A program made the translations under genes and the position numbers. Of a stretch of DNA of 64,000 nt, positions 23,637 to 36,588 are shown piece after piece (positions within the stretch are counted from its first letter, which is position 1; every line of letters begins with the position of its first letter). Source of the DNA: Terfezia claveryi (Eukaryota; Ascomycota; Pezizomycetes; Pezizales; Pezizaceae). The stretch spans positions 248,001-312,000 of the forward strand of contig WHUX01000009.1 of NCBI GenBank assembly GCA_015179025.1, written 5' to 3'. The notes below the pieces were generated by a model. It saw nothing but the letters and a program-made list of their open reading frames with translations, did not search any database and was not told where the DNA came from.

Positions 23637-25546
23637 TTTGTGCTTTTGTGTTTTGTATGGTGAGTGTATGATATGTGTTGGTGCGTGTACAGTGTGTGTG
23701 TGTGGGGGGGGGGGGGAACGTTTGTAAAGGTTAGGTCGTTTGTTACTATCGGGAGCAACTTCTTGTTGTCTTGCGGATTAAATGGGGAATTGGGCGTAAA
23801 TGCTTGGTGGGGTCTCAAGCTGACATGGAGCCTAAGGCCGGGGGGGGGGGATTTAGAAAAAGGAAAGGTCCAGGCACTTGATACTGCTCTCCCTCTCTCT
23901 CTACGACACTGTTAATGCGGAGAGGGGGCGTGTTCACATAGGCACTGCGTGCAGGAGTCCTAGCAGCTACATAGCTCCACTAACATCTGGATCATGAGGG
24001 TCACCCATGGCAGTGGCATAGATAGAGCAAAAGGAATTCTTGAGCATATTAGCAACACACACAAGTCGAGTATTATTGTTCAGTTACCGGTATCATGATA
24101 TGGTAGGACAACCAAACTACCCTAGGCCGTGCGTGGCACACAGACGAAACGAGGAGGGGCCACTTCTGGCCCTTGGGATTTGTGAACATATATCTGCCTT
24201 TTGTCACAGGCGGCTCCTAGTGGTTGTTATCATAGCCAACGTGAGTGGGTTAGGTGGTGGGGATGCGAGGGGATGCGAGGGGTTGCTACAATTGTAATGT
24301 GCGTTGTTGATTGGTGCGCTAAACTTCAGCGAGCAAGTATGCTTTGTCTCCTTGGCGGTCTCAGGGGGTCGTCGTGGGGGCTGGAGCGTACGCTGGCCGT
24401 AGTAGATTTTGTCCCGAGATTCCTTTCTTTCAATGACAATCTCGCTCGCATAGAATTTATGTGGGCGAGGAATTGGAGGCAGAAGTAACTCTGTTCGAGC
24501 GGTGCCCGCCAGACTATTCGAGAGATATTCCCCGTTCCCGGAGATGGGAGAGTTGGGGCCCGGAGGCGGGGAGGGGCGCCCCGGATATGTATGATACGGC
24601 AACAAACACAGCTGGTTCATCACACGGTCGGTCGGAAGGAGCAGCCATACTCGGCCTGGAGCACGCTGTATACAAGGCTGACAGCATGCCCCATCCGATA
24701 CCCAACGGCAACCTCTTTTGGGCGACGGAAGAATATACATAGGGACAGAATTCTCTCCAACTGCCACTGACTGCATTATTGCCGTATTTACTTATTATTT
24801 ACTTGCATTGTTAGTAAGTATCACCTATAGGTATCCTGGTTCTCTACAGGCCGTGGACGTTTAATTTGGATTTGGCGGCAGTGCCCCGAGCGAGCGCCTC
24901 AGTCAGTCCCAGGCCCTCCTCAACGCCAGCGAAAAAACCAGCTTGCTAGAGCTTCTTCCGTCACGACCCACAAACCACTGCTAATAACCCCAGCAACTTT
25001 CCCACCAGGAAAGAACCTCATCCATAACCTACCTCCCCTCCCCTCCCCTCCCCTCCCCTCCCCTATAACTATCCTATCTACCATTCTGCCGGCAGACAGA
25101 AGAGAAAAGGAAGGCATTTAGAAACTGCCAGTCCGTCGCAAGCTCATTTACTACATCCACAGAATTAAAAAGAGAAGAAACCCCTGGGAAAAGGCGGCTC
25201 ACTAAACTGGGGGATTCAAAGGGATTTATTTAGGCAAGGCCAGGGGATAAGTCGCCCTGTATGTAACCAACCCCATCATTCTCCACGCATCAATTAGTTG
25301 TTGGTTCGTGTCGGGGCCCTGCCAGCTGTTCTATCCCATCCATCGTCCTCAATCTTAATCAGTCCTAATTCAATTTCTACACACTGCTCCCTGCCCTCTT
25401 TCCCCGTTGTGGACTCTGTTTCTTCTTTTGCTTACAGTCAGAAAAAAACATCCAGCAATATACATCCAATTTCTCAGCCGCCCAACTCAGTGAAAACAAC
25501 CCCGTCAACTTCATTGAACTGCAGGGTGCATTTTGACACAGTCATC
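23637..25546. other. Intergenic region with G-runs and a CTCCC microsatellite
   Basis: 1.9 kb between divergent RhoGDI (-) and Bqt4-like (+) genes. G-runs occur at 23705-23716 and 23840-23850, and a 5-bp microsatellite (CTCCC)n at about 25026-25062. A 190-codon open frame on the minus strand (24204-24776) has no recognisable family or fungal codon pattern and is not called. Confidence 0.5.
25026..25062. repeat. CTCCC pentanucleotide microsatellite
   Basis: About seven consecutive CTCCC units. Simple repeat in the leader side of the Bqt4-like gene. Confidence 0.85.
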
Positions 25547-27128
25547 ATGACTCGCAAACTGCCGACTCGCGTTAATTCCAAACTTCGCGAGGAAATTCCG
25601 CCATGTACGTACGGCCCACTGTCACGCCTTTTGCGCGTCCACAGGTCGCGTCGAACAATCGTCACTAATATTGCAAATTGTACAGATAAGGAGCTTGTTG
25701 ACCTTCGACGGCTTGGGCAGACGAATTTAGGGAGCGGGAAGTCCAATACCGGCAATGAACTTGGGCTCTTTTCCTACGTTCACCTCCGAGCACCGTTACC
25801 CCCGATTACTCACTCCGAGATTTTTGGAGCCTCGACCCCCGAGTCTTATTTTTTGATGAGACGTAGCTATGATGGATTCGTCAGTTCCACTGGAATGTTA
25901 GTGAAGAATTATTGATGGCATATATTGCTTAATGGACCTCTGACAGGGCGAATAGGTTCAAGGCTTCATTCCCATGGGCTAGCAAAAAGGACGAAGAGGA
26001 TGAGAGACGATATGTGAAGGAAACTTTCCCAAGGACTTCAACAGATGAAACGGCTGGAAATTTATGGGTTCACCCTGCAGATGGTATGAAATTCCATGAT
26101 TTCCAGTATCTAATGTTCTCGTGCTAACATGCCTTGCGTCTAGCGCTAATTTTAGCAGAAGAGTGCGATAACCATTCCGCCCTACACTTTCCTAGCAATG
26201 GTATCCTATGAGTTGCCGGTTGCGACCACTTGAAGTTACATACTGACGTAATGATTCCGGAACAGATACGGAATGACCATCTGGATTGAAGCGCTCCTCG
26301 ATAACAAACCGGTGTCTCCATCAGATCGCAAGAGGAATATCCAGGCACCTCCGCCGTTCTACAAGGATGGTGTTGTACCCCCCCCAGTTACAGCATCAGA
26401 CCTCGCACCTCCACCTCTTTTAGCGACTGCCAATACTTCTGCTCGTAGACGGTCCACACGCTCCGCAAGTCCCGCCAAGAGAATCCAGAGCCCACGAAAG
26501 GTTAGGCTCTCAAAGGCCAGTGCAATTGCGAAAGAACACCCTCTCAAGAGCGAACCATTGGTGTTGAACGGCCTTCGGAGCAATAGTGAGGAGGAGGAAG
26601 AGGGAGCAGTTGCTACTACTACTACTACAGTTACTACCACTGAGGAGACTGTGGCGACAACAGAAACTACTATTCAGGAGATTGCGGCAAAGAAGGAGCC
26701 AATAGTCAAGGTTGAGATTGATAATGTCCACCAGACCAATGGTGATGTGGATGTCGAGAAGACCCGCGTGAAGGTCGAATATCCTCATGATGATGCAATG
26801 TTTCATCCTATCCCGGAGAATACCGAGGACATGATGGCAAAGGCGAAGGCCATGGTTGAGGAGTCAAGGCGGTTGGAGGGCGATTTGCCAACTAAGAAGA
26901 GGAAGGCTGAAGAGGACGAGTCGACAGAGAATGATAGCATTGTTGTACCGCAGGTCAAGAGATCTAGGGTATTGGAAAAACAATTGAAGCAGGAGAAGTT
27001 AAAGACAAAGGCTTTGATTGGTCTTTCTATCGGGTTAACACTAACGTAAGTTTATCGCATCTATTCACACATTGGTTGGTCACTGGCTTAAATTATCATG
27101 CAGGGCCTTGATTCCACATTTCCTCTAA
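25547..27128 (+). CDS. bqt4: Bqt4-like APSES/KilA-N protein, inner-nuclear-membrane telomere anchor
   Basis: Six exons (25547-25604, 25686-25896, 25956-26083, 26144-26162, 26266-27045, 27104-27128) give 406 residues. Exon 4 is only 19 nt. The N-terminal APSES-type fold reads LRRLGQTNLG, LGLFSYVHLRAPLP, ESYFLMRRSYDGFVSSTGMF, FPWASKKDEEDERRYVK, NLWVHPADALILAEEYGMTI. A disordered middle is rich in Thr/Glu and basic clusters. The C-terminus VPQVKRSRVLEKQLKQEKLK then a single hydrophobic helix ALIGLSIGLTLTALIPHFL matches the architecture and ending of fission-yeast Bqt4, which tethers telomeres to the inner nuclear membrane. The last exon codes only for the end of the helix, so a missed last intron would truncate the anchor. 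Function is inferred from the family. Confidence 0.9.
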
Positions 27129-28366
27129 GTGACACCAAATTTGTTGAACATAATGATACAATGGCATGGATTCATGCCATCAGTGTTTTAATGACCATAG
27201 CTACAAGTGACCCTTATTGTTCTGCAGTAGGCGATATGAGTTGCCCTTTGGTCAGGCTTTTGTCTTAACCTTTTATTTCTCTTTTCCTTGGGCGATACTA
27301 TTCGCTGTTATCCTTCGTCGCCGTTCGTCCTTCGGTCGGCGTTTGATGTCTTAACCACACAAACGTTTTACCACTCCGCTATCTACCGGCGCATCTTTTA
27401 CCTGGATGGGCGTGCTGATGGTGGGGTAGTGATGGTTGATATAGGTAGTATTGTATTGTGGTTATGTTTTGTGGAGGTATTGAGTTGGACAGAGACTTGG
27501 TTTTTGGATGGAAAGCAGAAAGGGGCCAGGATAGTGGGGGAGTTTGGTTTGATTGAGCAAGGCAACGGTGACAAGAAATTGGGATGACATTGAATTGGGA
27601 TGGGATTTTTATTTCTGCGGTTTTGTGAAGGAAGAGAACAAATTGACCGATTTTTATTTGCACTTTTTGGAGCATCCTTCTGGGTCCCACCTATCCCATG
27701 ATTTCCCATTCATACCGACAGCCTCATCTCCTGGCCCAACATAATCCTCGAAGATGTTTCGTCCATTTTAACGTTTTTGTCTGCTGTACCTACCTGTTTG
27801 CGTTTGATTTGTCATTGGTGTCTGTACGTTTTGTTTAGCTTTTCTCTGCGTGTATGTACTCTGCCTGATGTGTTTCTAAATTAGCAATGTTTTGTTTGCT
27901 TGTACTTGAATGTTTCTGGTTCCTGTTTACATTTCAAGGTAGGTAAGTACTTTGGAAGGATGCGTATAGGCTATATCTTGACAGGACAATCATATTGAGA
28001 TCAGGTGGAGGAGAGAAAATTAAAAGAGCAAAGCAGAAATATGAACACAGGAATTTCCAGTTGTCACATTTACGTTTTCTAGAACGCAGGCTCGACATTA
28101 TCCAAGTTCCTTCCCCCATACTTATGCAGTTTCTCCCGCTCACAATGAAGAAGGTTAGGACTTTTGTGAGCACTCTCCTACTTTTGTGTTTAACACTCTT
28201 GATTGAGAGTTGGGGAGCTCTGGGACTTGTAGTTTGTTTGAATGACGAGATTAGCTCTTTACGTTTTTGTATACGAATGCTGCAACGTAAGTAGATAGAT
28301 AATACTGTATATAGACTATGAGTTGCCTCGTTAACCAGGGGACATTGAGAATAATCCCCCCCCCCC

Positions 28367-28399
<33 letters not shown>

Positions 28400-28921
28400 A
28401 AATATTACTAGCTAGCTGATGCGTAACATTTACCCTGAGTTCTCTGCACCCTCCCCCTCCCCGCCCCTGCGGCAAGGACTGCCATGTGCCGGGGTGATCG
28501 CGTCTCGGCCGCCAACTCCTTAGGTTCTGTGTGTGTGGAATGTTTCCAGGTGGGATAAACATTAGTAATGGTTGTGAGGAATGGAGGCGCGGAGACTTGT
28601 AAAAAGCTGAGAGAATATATAAACTATCTACTACTATGTATAAGTAACTTTGCACCCACCACCCCCCCTCCCAAAAGAATATGCTCTGCTAGGAAAGGAA
28701 AAAAAAACAAAAAAAACACCCGTGACAAGAGCCCTCTATACAAGAAGAATATCAAAGTATAATAGCTGCAGGTTGTGGTAATAAACGTTCACCAGAAGTT
28801 CTCGGAAATAGCTCAAAACCAGCCTCAGCAAAAAAAAAAAAAAGAAAATACGCAAGTATCATATTCCTCGTCCATCTCCTCTACCCACACACAACCACAC
28901 ACAATTACACACAAACTTCAC
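27129..28921. other. Convergent intergenic region (Bqt4 / PPG1) with C/A homopolymer
   Basis: 1.8 kb of 3' flanks. A C-run (about 28357-28368) passes into about 27 As (to 28395). Pyrimidine and A-runs lie at 28690-28720 and 28830-28843. No gene was recognised. Confidence 0.5.
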
Positions 28922-30067
28922 CTATAAAAAGTACTCCACCACTACCCCCATCTTCTCCTGCTCCTTCTCCCTCATAACATCATTATCCGGGCTCGCCTCA
29001 AACACATTAAAGTCCTTCTCTCCATGCTCCCCCACCTCCAGGACACTCGCCATATTCCCGCATCTATAGCAATAATTCGGTGCGCTCCAGACAGTGCTGA
29101 GTCGGTTGTTGTAGAGACATTGATAGCCCTCTTGGCAAAGCTGATGCGCTCGGAGGATATGTGACATGGAGTTGACATGAAGGAATTTGGAGACGACGGC
29201 GGCGCCGAAGGTGTATCCGGCGCCGCGGGGGGAGAGGAAGAATTCGTCGCGGTCGGGGTCGGGGTCGGACCAGACGAGGTCGGCCATGGGGCCTTCGTGG
29301 GGGATTTCTGGGAGGAGAATTAGTAGGGAATCGTGAGGAGGGGATAGGGGCTAGTGGTTTTACCTCTGAAGCGGTCGATGACTTTGATTTGATCGATGGA
29401 GTGGATAGACGGAGAGAGGCCTGGTGGGGGAGAGCTCATGTCAGCTGAGATTCCAAGCCATGAAATTGGGATCCCACCTCCGTGAACACAGAATATATCA
29501 TCATTAATAACGACACTCAGCGTTAAAAAGTCAAACAGATCCGTGAAGTAATGCCATACACTAGCACTCCCATACTTCCTATGGCACTCTGTATAAAATC
29601 CATAACTCTGCGTGACACCTCTACTTTCATGATTTCCCCTAATCAGGTGCACCCTATTTGGCCATCTCAGCTTATAGCACACCAGAAGACTTATTGTCTC
29701 AACACTGAATAGGCCTCGGTCAACGTAGTCGCCTAGAAAGAGGTAGTTTGTGTCTGGACAGGGACCGCCAATTTTAAAGATCTCGAGCATGTCCCAGAAT
29801 TGGCCGTGGATGTCGCCAACGACGGTTACGGGGGATTTGATGTGGACGACATTGGACTCCTTCATAAGGAGTTCCTTGGTCTTTGCACAGAGGGCTTCAA
29901 GGACAGACTCGGCGAGAAGTTCTTTGCGGTAGAGGCAGGAGATGCAGGCATCGAGGTCGACGGCAGCTGCATGTTGTTAGCTACGGGGGGGGTATTCTTT
30001 TAGAGAGATTCTTGCAAAGGGAAATCTAGCTGGGGGGGGGGATCAACATACAGGGTAAGCCAGGCAT
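28922..30067 (-). CDS. PPG1: PP2A-like serine/threonine phosphatase catalytic subunit, PPG1 type
   Basis: Four exons (30067-30052, 29966-29478, 29420-29364, 29307-28922) encode 315 residues. Metal-binding and catalytic motifs are intact: GDIHGQ (56-61), GDYVDRG (84-90), RGNHES (115-120), then [35 protein letters not shown] and [13 protein letters not shown]. It ends EYFL, close to the C-terminal YFL carboxymethylation site of the PP2A group. The texts [20 protein letters not shown] and [20 protein letters not shown] fit PPG1 better than PP2A, PP4 or PP6; yeast Ppg1 acts with the Far complex. The first exon is only 16 nt (MPGLP plus one base) and is the weakest part of the model. Confidence 0.93.
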
Positions 30068-31581
30068 GCCGAGCAGTGGGGGGGGGGGGTGCGGGGCAGG
30101 GCTACAAGGGCAGAGGTTGCCGGGTGGTGGGGTAGCTAAGTAGCTATCCTGCAGCTACTATGCAAATGCCGTTGTTGATATTGCGAATTTGAGGTTGCGT
30201 TCTACAGCAACGTGGGTTGCCTGTCTAGAGCCGCAATGCTAAACGAGTAACGTGAGTCCCAAGGGAATAGAGTAGTTGGCCTCGTGCCGAATGGGAACCT
30301 TTTGTGTCCCTGGAAAGAGCTCTGTAGGAGGGGTGTCAATATGATGATCGAGGGGAAAGACATGTGGGCCTTTGACTGGTGGGGGACGATACCGGTTCGA
30401 CCAGCAAGAGCGAGTAAGGTCTTGAATATAAATATACATGCCTGCTTGAGCACCGTACTTACACAGTACCAGAAGAGCTTCAATCATCGTGCCCCAGGCC
30501 AGGTTGGAGGCGTGGAGTACACTACGAAAGCACCAGGGCAGGGCTGAGGCCGGGCGAGCAGACTTGGGAGGAAACCCGGGGGGGGGGGGGACCGGGGGCC
30601 ACTTCGTCTCACACAAGGTAATTGCTTGCCGGTATATGGCTGAGCGGGTCAATCCTCAGTCGTGCAGTTCAGACATATCGAGGCCTGCGGAGATGGGGGC
30701 ATTCGGTGCCGGCATCTGGCATCTGGCATCTGGCATCTGGCATCTGGCATCTGGCATCTCCCTGATTATATTTACGCATGCTGCGAGAGTTTACAACTGG
30801 AGAGTCATATTATATATATCTTGGGCCTCGGGCTGCCTACCTACTGTACCTACCCCCCCATCACCTGAGCCCGCCTGTTCTTGTCTGGCGCCGAGCCTGG
30901 GAACTACGCCTCTGAGTGGGAGATTACAGCACCAGCCCCCCCTCCCCAGCAACTGTGACCGAGAACCGTTAAACTCCCCCCCTCCTACACGCGGAGCGAG
31001 GCGCATCAACGCATCAACGCAGCTTCCACCAACCACCGTTGACCGCTGCTGTCAGGAAGCCTGCACAATTCCAACCATTGGGAGCGACAGAACGATATCT
31101 ATCTCTAATACTGTATTTCAACCACCTCAAGCTCTCTGATCCCCCCGACTTTCGCGAGAACACGGGAAACAGGCCTTTGGCTGTGAAGAAAGAGGGAGGA
31201 GTTTGCTGCTGCTGCTTGGTTCTTACTTGCACGTCCCCCCTCACCTCACTGGTCCCATTTCAAAGCATAATAAGGAAGATACGCACTAGGATTGCCAGAT
31301 TTCCCGAGTCAACTGTCGCAAACAGAACGTCACCGAGTACTCTCTTCTATCTTCAGTTTCCACCCGCGTGCCTGTATTTCGACTGAGCTTCTTCTCTTAT
31401 ACCTATCAATTCACACGTGGAGAAGCTTACAGTTCCCCGCTTCATCATTCCGTCATTCCCGTTCAAGCGAGGTCTACAACCCTATACACCAACTTAAAGT
31501 TCTCTCACATACCTATAACCTGAACTCCACTTTCGGAGTCTCTTCTATCTGCATGTCTTGTTGCTGAGCCGGTGAACTACA
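30068..31581. other. Divergent intergenic region (PPG1 / zinc-knuckle gene)
   Basis: 1.5 kb between start codons. It contains G-runs (30032-30041, 30080-30090, 30580-30591) and the 7-bp minisatellite at 30711-30759. Long open frames here (for example 30489-31139) are composition artefacts. Confidence 0.5.
30711..30759. repeat. GGCATCT heptanucleotide tandem repeat, 7 copies
   Basis: Seven perfect head-to-tail copies of GGCATCT in the intergenic region upstream of the zinc-knuckle gene. It is likely to vary in length between strains. Confidence 0.95.
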
Positions 31582-33523
31582 ATGAATCCGCTAACACCTG
31601 GACCACCCCCCCCAATGCCTGGTCATCACCAGAATTATCATCAGAACTACTATCAGCCTCCTCCACCCGCCGCACCACCTGTGCACCATGGACAGCCTAA
31701 TGCAACTCAACCATGTTTTAACTGTGGGGCCACGACACATTGGGCACAGCAATGCCCTGAACCTCGACGGCATATGCCAGCGTTAGTATATCTCAAGATC
31801 CCTAGAACATTGGGGCGTTAGCTAATACACGACAACGTAGTGGTACTGGGCAGCAAAAGTCACGTATTCGTGGGTCAAAAAGTGGCCCTGGGCCTATCAT
31901 AACTAGATATCCCCCACCTCAACCGCAATTTTATCCGAATCATCCGTACCCTACGACGCCGCTGTCTCAGAATCAGGGGAGCGGCCACTACCAGCAACCG
32001 TATGGACAGCCGTATGGTGCTCCACCACCAACACCACCACCACCCCCGCCGCCACACCCGATGCCGTCTCAACAGGGCCCAGGTCAGCACTACGGCGTAC
32101 CACCACCACCGCCATCTGCGTATTCTCCCTATCCAGGCCCCGTGAATACCCAATATCCACATGCTCCCCCATATCCCTCAGCAGGGTATTCGTCGGGATC
32201 CCCCCCACCACCACCTGTACCACCCCCCCACCACCACCAACAGGTACCATTTTATCCCCCTCCCTCACAAAACGGGCCTCCCCAGGCATTTCGAACACCC
32301 ATACAACCGGCTGGCCCTTATCAGTTTTACAATCAACCCCCTACACTTTCTCAGCCATTCCCCATGCCTCCTCAGAGGAAAGGAAATAATCAAGGCCGAC
32401 ACAAACAATACTCAGCTAGTCCATCACAACCTCCGGCTCAGCAGCGTCACTCTGTCTCTGAACAATCTAGTGCCTCTACCAAGGGCATTGGCCCTATAAG
32501 TGCGTATATTTCCCTCATATGAGGGACTTGGTATCTGACATATTTATATAGTATGGAGGCCAGCCCATCGTGTTGAAACACCGTTAGCAACTACATTACA
32601 AGAAACAGAGGAAGCGGAGGAACGAGGCTTCACTGGTTTTGAGAACCCTAATGAGACGATTAGCAAATACTGGAACCCAGGTGGAAAACGCACCAAAGCC
32701 CACCCTAGACTTCACGAGCTTATGAACTCCAACGACCCAGCATTACAGTCAATTAGGGGGGGGTGTAGAGTTATAGAGCGGGACTTTTTGGAGGCTGAGG
32801 ATAATCAGGACGCGGACATTGCAATGGAGCTTGAAAACTCTGATGATGGGAAACCTGATGTGCTGGATAAGTTAAGTGGCGTCTTGTCACGAGAATTGCC
32901 GGAGCCTGGAAGTGACTTTAGGTTACCAGCAGATGGTGAATACTCTCGACGGAAAAGTTTGAAGTACGAAGAATGCAGAAGATCTCAGGATGAGGGTCGC
33001 AGAGGTTCTCGGGATGGAGATCGGAGAACCTCCCGGGATGAAGGGGCACAATCTCCTCGCAGAGGCCGCAGTAAGAGTCCCTCTAACGAAGGCTCTACAT
33101 ATTCATCGTATCGTTCGAGAACTCCGAGTGGGGGCGCTTCCGTCAGAAAAAATCGAACTCAACATCCACTGCCGGCAAAACCAGATAGTACCATGGATAC
33201 ATCGATGAAGAGCCCCAGAAATTCCACATTATCCTGTAATGATTATTCACCAATCAAAATCAAGGAAGAACCGTGTAGCAGGTCCAGATCGGCTTCTCCT
33301 ACCAGGAGAGATTCAGAGGATGGCAATCGTCGTCACAGAGACTATGATGTGAAGAGAGAAGGTTCTGAAAAGGGCAAAGCTGCTAAGGATTCAAGGAAAC
33401 GGCGGACGAGTGGCACAAATGGCACAAATGGCGTTCCCGCCGTATTTGGGTAAGCGACCAGCTTCTACAACATTTCCCAGGACCCTCATCATAGCTGACT
33501 GATTTCCTAGCCGCCGCTGGTAA
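31582..33523 (+). CDS. CCHC zinc-knuckle protein with proline-rich and RS-like regions
   Basis: Four exons (31582-31781, 31841-32499, 32552-33449, 33511-33523) give 589 residues. A single knuckle CFNCGATTHWAQQC (residues 45-58, C-x2-C-x4-H-x4-C) follows a His/Pro-rich start. Residues about 70-285 are Pro/Tyr/Gln-rich with long proline runs. A conserved-looking block WRPAHRVETPLATTLQ ... GFENPNETISKYWNPGGKRT follows. The C-terminal third is rich in Arg, Ser and acidic residues (RRSQDEGRRGSRDGDRRTSR), RS-like, and ends FGRRW through a 13-nt last exon. The composition suggests an RNA-associated nuclear protein; no specific orthologue name can be given. Intron branch-like CTAAT or CTGAC sites precede each acceptor. 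Confidence 0.82.
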
Positions 33524-35560
33524 AACCGATGGGAATGGGAAAGGTAAAGGAGAAGAACCAAAGTCCATCTTATACTGTTTGGAGTTATACTGTCAGCGGG
33601 GTAATTCTTCACTTTTTCTTTATTTGTTTACGGTTTGTTTACTCTGGGGCTGTTCACTGGTTACCATCGTTTTTCACCCGTTTACCTCTTCTCTCAAGTA
33701 TCGCGTTTGATTCCTTGACAGCACCTTATTTATATCACTTTCTTTAGGATGGAGAGCGGCTGTCATTGGCACTGCTTTGTTTCCTGAGATTAGTACAGGT
33801 CTGAAGCTATATATTATCGACTTGTTTTTCCTTTATAACAGAAAAGTACCACGAGCAGATTGGATGCCAAGATTTCGTCGTGCCTAACTCCTTGTGTTAA
33901 GATCTGAGTATATTAGGAAGGGGAAAGGTGTTGCTTTTTCAGTTGCATGCTTATGCTGTTTGTCGTTTTATCTACGTTGGTTTATTGCTGGTCTTCCGGG
34001 AGTGGCTTTTTTGTTGCTGTATAGTTTTTTTCCCATTATGAGTTTTCTTAAACATTTCTTGGCTACTTTTTCTCTCTTGCGGCAAGCAGTATGAGAGGCC
34101 AGTGCTGACAGTAACAGAGTACCAATTCTTTTCATTTCTCTTTTCCTGAGTCTCTTTCTCATATACAGCTGGATTGGGTGAGCCAACTCAGGAGGCTCCC
34201 CGGCTTAGAATTTATGATCTAATGATCTATTAAAAGCAACAGAAGGACCAGCGGAGGTTACTTCGCTCGGTTTTCAGGATGCTGTAATGAACAAACAGGG
34301 TAAACCAAATGAGTTGATGGATTTTTCTTTTGTCTAGTTTGATTACCTTCTATACTCAGCTTCCCCCTATCTAGCGGCTTTGAAGTTTATGCTCACAAGA
34401 TATGCATCTATCTACCTACCTTGCGTTTGAGTTCATACCATTTATATGTATACACATGGCCATTCATGAAAGCACATATTTTTCCTAAGCCACTGTTTTT
34501 ATACTTCAGAGACGTCAATGTGCGTTGAACGTCAATCACGGTATTCATTACTAGTACCCGAACAGATACCCGGTCTCGATCCAACTCAATACTCATTTAT
34601 ACCCAGACTAATATATACCCTTCCACTATCTACTTTTACCATTTTGATAAACAGGGTTGGGTTGTTTTTTGATGGGACTCACGTGCAACCGGGTTAGGTT
34701 TGATATCTCGGAATTCTCCCCTTACACTGATATTACCCCCTTCTAGCTCTAGGGCCGACAGATGCGCATCCCGTTGTGAGTATCCCCACGATTGTTTATT
34801 TGATGAGCTGACTGGCCGTGGAGAGCTGCAGAGGCATTTTAGAGGGCCAGCTGGGCTGCTTGGTATGGCACATGTCACTGTCACATAGAAATACGCTACA
34901 GGAAGGATTTGGGGGTGAGTTTTTGTAACTAACATTTAATTTAGGTTCTCACGTGGGGGTTGATTGTATCTTAATAAATAAAGTATGGCTAAATGTTAAA
35001 TATGACATTTTGAACTTGTGATAACTTGCTCCTAGTGTTGGGTGTAGTGGCTTGTCATAATCCGCATTTAGTTGAGGGTAACTAAGTGATAGATTTATGA
35101 TATTAATTCATGCCGTACCCCGAGTTTGTCACCACTGCTTATATCAATTGCGAATCAATTCCAAAGAAGAAACTACTTTACCCATGATTCCCAACGAGCA
35201 TTTTCATCACCTAATAGGATAGTTAGGAGCCTAAAACTTTTGGCATTGGTGGGCGTTTGGGGGGGGAAGGTTATTCAACCAAGAATTCCTACGTTATCCC
35301 ACTTTACCTATAATTAATAGAAGAGATGAGCAATTAAGTTTCGCGTTTCCTTCCTTAATATTTTCGATTTAACCGGTAGAGTTTGCAGGAGAAGGAGAGA
35401 GGGGGGAGTTGAGGGTAACTCCTGTGTGCCTACATTTACTCCGGGGGAGGGGGGCGCGGGAAAAAAAAAAAAAGGAATCTGTCAAAGATTCATTCATTAA
35501 AGTTCAACATGTGGTTGGTAGGGGAGGTTTAAGAAATATAAGGTTTGTAAGTTTTAGATA
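33524..35560. other. 3' flank and AT-rich intergenic sequence
   Basis: T-rich 3' flank to about 34100, then unassigned sequence with G and A runs near 35440-35473. No gene was recognised. Confidence 0.45.
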
Positions 35561-36588
35561 TATATAATGTTCTGGGCTCCCGCTCGCGGGCAATGAATTA
35601 AGGTGCTGAACACCGGTAATAAATCTGATGTGAGGTTAGTATACTGTACCGAATAGTAAATTTTATTATATTTTAAAATTACTCATTACTCGTATGCAGT
35701 CCCAGTAAGGAGAGAGACCAAGTGATATATTAATTAGATATGTGCTGGAGATGCTGATACGAGATAAATAGGTCCGATATAGGAATATTGATCTGGGGTG
35801 GGGGAAGGGGGGGGGGGGAAGTTTGTCTATGCTGAGCGACCGTATTCATAGTTTTAAAAAAGGCCCCAGCTGAAATCCGAAATTATTTATTCATTGCTCA
35901 ATATCAATACATTACAACAACACCTGCCCCTACAGGTTATTCCGTTATTCCAAGAGAAAGAACCGTTCCCCAAAACCGATTATAAAAGGTTATATATATA
36001 CAGTATATGCGAAAGTAATTTCAAAACCACAGTCTTAACACCATCAATTATTGACCAAGTATGCCATAGGTGTGCTTGGATAAATGAAATTGCGGATACC
36101 TCCAACAAATTACAATCACCCTTAGCCCCCCCCCCCCCCATCCAATACTGCTCAGCAGGCAGGCATCTACAACAACTTAAGTTTCAATCATCATGAAACT
36201 TGCAAAAAAAAAAAAAACAAGCTCCTGTGCCAATTATTGCTGCTGATACTATAAAAAAATCACTTGAGATGCATGCATTTAAAAGTACTAGCAGATCATG
36301 CATGTCTATGGCCAACCTCTCAGCTCTACCGTAGGTCTAAGTAGCTGAACGAACATAAATGGAACTATTAGATAATAGGTAACCCCATTTGACTCGGAGG
36401 ATGACTTAGAGGACGTAGATGCAGCTGTTACATGCCCTACAGCTCCCAGGCCAGCTTCTGGCCTACACGGGATTAATGATAGCTTAGCTGTATTATACAT
36501 ACTTGATATAGGTCTAGTTAGGTATATATTGTTATTAATTCAAGTGACCCAAATCCAGTAATTAAATACAATTGCCCGCGAACATACT
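35561..36588. mobile_element. TIR element C (ATATATGTTCTGGGC-ended family), putative
   Basis: The left end ATAATGTTCTGGGCTCCCGC...CGCGGGCAAT (35565-35600) and the right end ATTGCCCGCGAACATACTG (36570-36588) are inverted relative to each other. They belong to the same terminus family as the elements at 36589 and 43563. No transposase was recognised inside; there is a C-run at 36128-36139. The boundaries are approximate. Confidence 0.5.

Noticed and set aside
24204..24776. 190-codon minus-strand open frame
   Set aside because: No recognised domain, low-quality composition, overlapping open frames on the other strand.
30489..31139. 216-codon plus-strand open frame over the GGCATCT repeat
   Set aside because: The frame is kept open by the 7-bp repeat and GC-rich promoter sequence; no family features.
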